From CAZBWE01 sp964568985 (GTDB lineage: Bacteria; Planctomycetota; Phycisphaerae; Sedimentisphaerales; Anaerobacaceae): 23,147 nt of DNA. This document shows, in pieces, positions 21,364 to 23,147 of the stretch. The translations under genes were made by a program, and so were the position numbers. Numbering within the stretch: the stretch's first letter is position 1; every line of letters starts with the position of its first letter. The stretch lies in contig CAZMSP010000024.1 of NCBI GenBank assembly GCA_964568985.1, positions 1-23,147 of the forward strand. Direction: 5' to 3'. The notes beneath the pieces were generated by a model. The model was not told the origin of the DNA. It did no database searches and was given only the letters and a program-made list of their open reading frames with translations.

Positions 21364-21944
21364 TTTTCGATTCCTTCTGCATCCGGGTTTTGATTAAAGA
21401 GCGATTTAGTTTTGTGGGTACTCAATTGGAAGCGTATAAACTGAGGCCAGCCGTAAAGCAGGTAAACTGCTAATATTGCTTTGAGAAAATTGTATATCAT
21501 ATATGACCATTGCGAGGGGGTGAAAATAAGTGATTTTGGAAAGGTCTTAAATGTGAGTATCTCGTTTGCCAAGGAAAGTATATACAGAGGCGACACTATT
21601 ATATTCAATATCGTAGGCATTAAGGTTGCGAGCAATATAAGACCGTAAAGAGCCGCAACCATTCTAAGAGAACTATCCAGCCAGAGTGTTCCGCGTTCGG
21701 GGTTTAATTTTTCACCAGAACCAGCTATTTTATAAACTAACCAATCGTTTTTAAAGATGAGCAAATATGCAATCGCTACAGCGAAGATTATAAATACGGA
21801 TAAAAATAGGACAATTCGGAACATAAATGTAGCCAGGTTCTGCGCCGTGTATGTTAGTGAATGGAGATATAGGCAGAGGTTGACGATAGCACTGAGTCCA
21901 ATGAAAGTGAGGACGGCTTTGGCTATGATTTGCATTTTTGTCAT
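21360..21944 (-). CDS. Small membrane protein, first of a tandem paralogous pair
   Basis: The 194-residue product has four hydrophobic segments (about 7-30, 40-64, 93-118 and 148-170) with the same loop and tail landmarks as the following gene: IFKNDWLVYKIAGSGEKL after the second helix and LLYGWPQFIRFQ at the end of the fourth. GGAGAA lies about 9 nt upstream of the ATG, a good ribosome site. It is the first gene of the two-gene unit. Overall similarity to the paralogue is low apart from these landmarks, so the duplication is old. Family and function are unknown. A two-subunit membrane complex is a reasonable inference from the coupling, but nothing in the sequence shows what it does. Confidence 0.7.
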   Translation of the reverse strand: MTKMQIIAKAVLTFIGLSAIVNLCLYLHSLTYTAQNLATFMFRIVLFLSVFIIFAVAIAYLLIFKNDWLVYKIAGSGEKLNPERGTLWLDSSLRMVAALYGLILLATLMPTILNIIVSPLYILSLANEILTFKTFPKSLIFTPSQWSYMIYNFLKAILAVYLLYGWPQFIRFQLSTHKTKSLFNQNPDAEGIEK

Positions 21945-22220
21945 ATAGCTTGTTCTCCGCTATCCATTTGTTTTTATTTTATCCATTTATGACCGAATAG
22001 CCACAAAGGTTTTTTTTGGTATTTGCACTATACAGCACAAACTTATTCATCCTTTGTAGCACTACAGAAAATGGATTTCTTTTTCCTTTTTTTGTATTTT
22101 ATGATTGTTTTTTGGGTGATTAGGAGGAATTTTTGTTTTTTTGCAGAAAAATGGTTGATTTTCAGTTATAAGTTGAGTAGTTTGTTGCGGTTTAGAATGC
22201 TCTGTCGCATGGGGTAGCTG

Positions 22221-22280
22221 TGTGGCGCGGGCTTCCAGCCCGTGTTTAGCCAAGACACGGCCAGGATGGTCGTGCCACGA
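22221..22280. repeat. Two adjacent dispersed palindromic repeats
   Basis: CGGGCTTCCAGCCCGTG at 22227-22243 is the exact reverse complement of the repeat in the activase 3' end (6574-6590). Next to it, CACGGCCAGGATGGTCGTG (about 22255-22273) is a second palindromic element with CACGGCC/GGTCGTG arms. Confidence 0.75.
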
Positions 22281-22368
22281 TATGGGGTCAGCAGTATCAC
22301 GGCGTGGTTGACTCAGGCCTCCGGCGGAGCCAAATCGCCCCTAAGGGGTCCGTGACAGATGAAGAATG

Positions 22369-22443
22369 AAAAACTTAAAACCCAAAATGTAAAGCTTTGG
22401 AATTCGATAATTTTTGGTTTTTCACTTTACGTTTTGAGTTTTT
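22369..22443 (+). repeat. AT-rich imperfect long inverted repeat just before tRNA-Gln
   Basis: AAAAACTTAAAA plus GTAAAG (22369-22394, with an 8-base interruption) is complementary to CTTTAC plus GTTTTGAGTTTTT (22425-22443). It ends three bases before the tRNA. It may be a repeat element, and it would overlap any tRNA promoter. Confidence 0.5.
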
Positions 22444-22445
22444 AT

Positions 22446-22517
22446 TACCCGGTGGTGTAATTGGTAACACATGGGCTTTTGGTGCCCACGTTCCAGGTTC
22501 AAGTCCTGGCCGGGTAG
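22446..22517 (+). tRNA. tRNA-Gln (anticodon UUG)
   Basis: A full cloverleaf is readable. The 7-bp acceptor stem TACCCGG (22446-22452) pairs with CCGGGTA (22510-22516). The D arm is GTG/CAC, and the anticodon stem TGGGC/GCCCA holds a loop with TTG at 22479-22481. The T arm is CCAGG with TTCAAGT and CCTGG. The discriminator is G at 22517. CCA is not encoded and must be added after transcription. The anticodon UUG reads glutamine codons CAA and CAG. Confidence 0.96.
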
Positions 22518-22551
22518 CTTTGAAAATTATAAACTTAAAAGTGAAATACTA

Positions 22552-23147
22552 ATGGCAGACAGGGTAGCAATAATATTGGCAGCGGGAGTCAGCAGCCGGA
22601 TGAATACACAAATGGCGAAGGTGCTGCACGAAGTATGCGGTCGGCCTATGCTGGCCTATGTGCTTGATGCCTGCCGAAAGATTGGGGTAACAAAGATATA
22701 TGTTGTGGTTGGTTTTTCCGCTGAGCAGGTCGAAGAACGATTCGAGAGTTTCGATGATATTGTCTGGGCCCGTCAGCAAGAGCAGCTTGGAACGGCTCAT
22801 GCGGTATTGTGTTGCAAAGAATATTTGCGGGATTTCAAAGGACAGACACTGGTACTTTGTGGTGATGGGCCTTTGATTCGAGCTGAAACATTAAAAGTAT
22901 TAGTCCAAAAGCATGAGGTTGAGCAGCCGGCGGCAACACTGGCGACGGCGGTTCTGGATGACCCAGCCGGATATGGACGGATAATCCGGGATGCATATGG
23001 CAATATCCAGGGTATTGTTGAGCATGGTGACTGCACGAAAGAACAGTTGGCTATTAGAGAGGTTAACCCGAGCTATTATCTTTTCAACAACGAGGTTCTT
23101 TTTGAGGCATTGGAAAAGGTTAAGCCGGACAACGTCAAGCAGGAATA
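22552..23147 (+). CDS. glmU: UDP-N-acetylglucosamine pyrophosphorylase, GlmU N-terminal domain (3' end cut by window)
   Basis: About 198 residues are visible and the frame runs off the window end. The nucleotidyltransferase signature is LAAGVSSRM (residues 9-17) followed by KVLHEVCGRPML, a slightly altered form of the usual LAAGxGTRM...KVLH...G.PM. QEQLGTAHAV, LCGDGPLI and the AGYGRIIRD and NPSYYLFN segments are all in GlmU order. GlmU makes UDP-GlcNAc for peptidoglycan and lipopolysaccharide; bifunctional forms also acetylate glucosamine-1-phosphate with a C-terminal left-handed beta helix, which lies outside the window. A shorter uridylyltransferase-only form is therefore possible. The start lies 34 bases after the tRNA, with only a weak ribosome site. 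Confidence 0.88.
   Translation, partial: MADRVAIILAAGVSSRMNTQMAKVLHEVCGRPMLAYVLDACRKIGVTKIYVVVGFSAEQVEERFESFDDIVWARQQEQLGTAHAVLCCKEYLRDFKGQTLVLCGDGPLIRAETLKVLVQKHEVEQPAATLATAVLDDPAGYGRIIRDAYGNIQGIVEHGDCTKEQLAIREVNPSYYLFNNEVLFEALEKVKPDNVKQE

Larger units (their letters stand above)
21945..22445. other. Intergenic region with several repeats before tRNA-Gln
   Basis: No convincing gene. The strand upstream of the membrane pair is AT-rich and should hold its promoter. A T-rich plus-strand tract (about 22010-22200) is followed by repeats at 22221-22280, a near-palindrome GGCCTCCGGCGGAGCC (about 22317-22332), CCCCTAAGGGG (about 22339-22349), and a long AT-rich inverted repeat just before the tRNA. 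Confidence 0.5.

Noticed and set aside
22023..22217. 64-codon hydrophobic frame before the tRNA
   Set aside because: Its hydrophobic composition simply follows from a T-rich tract; no ribosome site or conserved feature.
1..23147. parS site, CRISPR array, transposase or integrase genes
   Set aside because: No TGTTTCACGTGAAACA-like sequence, no regularly spaced direct repeats, and no frame with transposase or integrase motifs were seen by eye on either strand.

Overview
The window looks like a chromosomal segment from a member of the Planctomycetes (Phycisphaerae-like) or a close relative, probably a metagenome assembly because a 100-N scaffold gap lies inside one gene. This assignment is an inference. 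It rests on the gene set (a DUF6057-type membrane protein, a very large CoA-dehydratase activase, a dnaN-dciA-gyrB cluster, FtsK) and on short palindromic repeats that encode TGFQP-like peptides where they fall inside genes.

Layout. 1-704 (minus) is a ParA/Soj ATPase cut by the window start. 705-1605 has no convincing gene but holds a dispersed repeat, a good promoter-like site and a hairpin-rich leader. 1606-6353 (plus) is a three-gene group: a RidA/chorismatase-like protein, a DUF6057-like multi-pass membrane protein with a TPR-like tail (interrupted by the N gap), and an exported PD40 beta-propeller protein with a CxxCH motif. 6421-11835 (minus) is a MarR regulator followed by a 1618-residue activase of the 2-hydroxyacyl-CoA dehydratase type. 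11836-12401 is an AT-rich region in front of dnaN. 12402-16482 (plus) is dnaN, dciA (DUF721) and gyrB. 16862-17710 is a TPR lipoprotein with a strong terminator behind it. 18377-20785 is the DNA translocase FtsK. 20782-21944 (minus) holds two tandem paralogous membrane proteins. 22446-22517 is tRNA-Gln(UUG), and glmU starts at 22552 and runs off the end.

How it fits together. The replication genes dnaN, dciA and gyrB, with ParA about 12 kb away and FtsK close by, suggest proximity to the replication origin. The AT-rich stretch before dnaN is the most likely place for it, but only one near-consensus DnaA box was found there. The second theme is repeats. At least three families of small palindromes occur between genes, and some copies sit in frame inside or at the N-terminus of genes (activase, FtsK, DUF6057 protein). 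The least understood block is the RidA-like/DUF6057/CxxCH-propeller group.
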